6,700 nt of DNA from Planctomycetota bacterium (GTDB lineage: Bacteria > Planctomycetota > UBA1135 > GCA-002686595): NCBI GenBank assembly GCA_029212955.1, contig JARGOW010000076.1, forward strand, positions 2,762-9,461, written 5' to 3'. The notes beneath the pieces are model-generated. The model worked only from the letters and a program-made list of their open reading frames with translations. It was not told the DNA's origin and did not search any database. A program made the position numbers and the translations under genes. Below are positions 6,320 to 6,700 of the stretch, piece after piece. Within the stretch, counting starts at the first letter, position 1, and every line of letters starts with the position of its first letter.

Positions 6320-6453
6320 TGGAACCGTTCGGAATCGGCGCCGATGCCGCTCTATCCACCACAGCTGAGAGCTGTGCTGGGGATCCGACTCGATCAGTCC
6401 TTCGGGACACCTAGAGTCACCAGCCCGTCGGTGGAGAGCCGGCGGGCTTTTTT
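6320..6453 (+). ncRNA. Possible structured small RNA of about 134 nt
   Basis: Four stem-loops lie in a row before a strong terminator. A 12-base palindrome ATCGGCGCCGAT occupies 6334-6345. CACAGCT (6360-6366) pairs with AGCTGTG (6370-6376) around GAG, extended outwards by CCA/TGG (6356-6358 with 6378-6380) past one C-C mismatch. GACTC (6387-6391) pairs with GAGTC (6414-6418); inside it, after a symmetric five-by-five internal loop, GTCC and GGAC close a TTCG tetraloop (6401-6404), a known extra-stable loop. The terminator stem 6422-6448 follows. Two terminator-like hairpins stand between lpoB and this stretch, which suggests an independent transcript. I do not recognise 6S, tmRNA, SRP RNA, RNase P or a tRNA here. 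The alternative is an untranslated tail of the lpoB transcript or chance structure in GC-rich DNA. Confidence 0.3.
6422..6453 (+). terminator. Strong rho-independent terminator
   Basis: AGCCCGTCGG (6422-6431) pairs with CCGGCGGGCT (6439-6448), ten pairs with a single G-T, around a seven-base loop. Six T residues (6448-6453) follow at once. On the minus strand the hairpin is followed by GGTGACTC, with no T run, so it serves plus-strand transcription and blocks read-through into the convergent GNAT gene. Confidence 0.82.
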
Positions 6454-6492
6454 ATGTCCATGGGTTCGCACGGGATCGGTGCCAGGGTGTCC

Positions 6493-6700
6493 TTACTCTT
6501 TGATGCGGGACGTCAGGATGTGGTCTTCCCACACGTCATTGATCAGAAGGTAGCTGCGAGCGAAGCCCTCCTTCTCAAACCCGGCCTTGGCCAATGCGCG
6601 TGCGCTGGCCGCGTTGCTTGGGATGTAGTTGGCCATGAGTCGGTGCAGGCCCAATTCCTCGAAAGCAAACTTCACAACCCCCTCCAGGGCTTCGGTCATA
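6493..6700 (-). CDS. RimJ/RimL-type GNAT N-acetyltransferase, C-terminal part
   Basis: GNAT enzymes move an acetyl group from acetyl-CoA to an amine; RimJ and RimL acetylate the N-termini of ribosomal proteins. Only about 69 codons are in the window, ending in TAA at 6495-6493. The segment TEALEGVVKFAFEELGLHR, then MANYIPSNAASARALAKAG, then FEKEGFARSYLLINDVWEDH corresponds to the second half of the family: the helix after the acetyl-CoA loop, the 'NxxS' segment and the closing strands. MANY-P-N and GFEKEG-A--YLLI---W-DH are especially close to what I recall of RimJ. The ATG at 6699-6697 corresponds to an internal methionine of the family, since the N-terminal half with the acetyl-CoA loop is missing, so the true start lies beyond the edge. 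The gene converges on the lpoB operon. Confidence 0.85.
   Translation of the reverse strand, partial: MTEALEGVVKFAFEELGLHRLMANYIPSNAASARALAKAGFEKEGFARSYLLINDVWEDHILTSRIKE

Larger units (their letters stand above)
6055..6492. other. Hairpin-rich gap between convergent genes
   Basis: No credible gene lies in these 438 bases; the open frames here run straight through strong hairpins. In order the gap holds a GC-only stem-loop (CCCCGG at 6068-6073 with CCGGGG at 6079-6084, no T run), two terminator-like hairpins, a purine-rich stretch (about 6152-6172), a T/G-rich stretch that includes a weak promoter candidate (6284-6313), and a run of stem-loops ending in a classic terminator at 6422-6453. The last 39 bases before the GNAT stop show nothing notable. 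Confidence 0.7.

Noticed and set aside
6062..6553. Plus-strand frame of 163 codons after lpoB
   Set aside because: It reads through three terminator-like hairpins and into the antisense of the GNAT gene, with no start signal and a protein of random appearance.
6697..6699. ATG as the real start of the GNAT gene
   Set aside because: The encoded part begins midway through the GNAT fold and lacks the acetyl-CoA-binding loop, so this methionine is internal.

Overview
The window looks like chromosomal DNA from a Gram-negative bacterium with a fairly high GC content (around 60% by eye). Two proteins have lipoprotein signal peptides with a lipobox cysteine, and the +2 residues suit outer-membrane sorting. 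I cannot fix the phylum. MutS is too widespread to help, and I saw no mobile element, CRISPR array, rRNA or tRNA. A deep-branching Gram-negative lineage, for example Planctomycetota or a relative, is possible but is only a guess.

Layout from left to right. (1) 1-848, minus strand: an NYN/LabA-type PIN-like nuclease domain joined to a C-terminal cold-shock-like domain; the reading frame reaches the window edge just where that fold should end. (2) 849-1081: a short gap with a weak hairpin between A and T tracts that could stop transcription on either strand. (3) 1082-3748, minus strand: a complete mutS, with mismatch-contact, ATPase and beta-clamp-binding motifs all present. (4) 3749-4072: a divergent intergenic region with a perfect 14-bp palindrome over a possible mutS promoter. 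(5) 4073-6054, plus strand: a two-gene operon with an ATGA overlap. It encodes a helical-repeat lipoprotein resembling COG3014 and an LpoB-like activator of peptidoglycan synthase. (6) 6055-6492: a 438-base gap between convergent genes, rich in hairpins, with two terminator-like structures behind lpoB and a stretch that could be an independent structured small RNA ending in a classic terminator. (7) 6493-6700, minus strand: the C-terminal part of a RimJ/RimL-type GNAT acetyltransferase, cut by the window edge.

The genes fall into unrelated tasks: RNA handling (NYN-cold shock protein), DNA mismatch repair (MutS), envelope and cell-wall synthesis control (the lipoprotein pair) and protein N-terminal acetylation (GNAT). 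The best candidates for something undescribed are the possible structured RNA at about 6320-6453, the NYN-cold-shock fusion, and the lipoprotein pair, whose LpoB has a very short tether.
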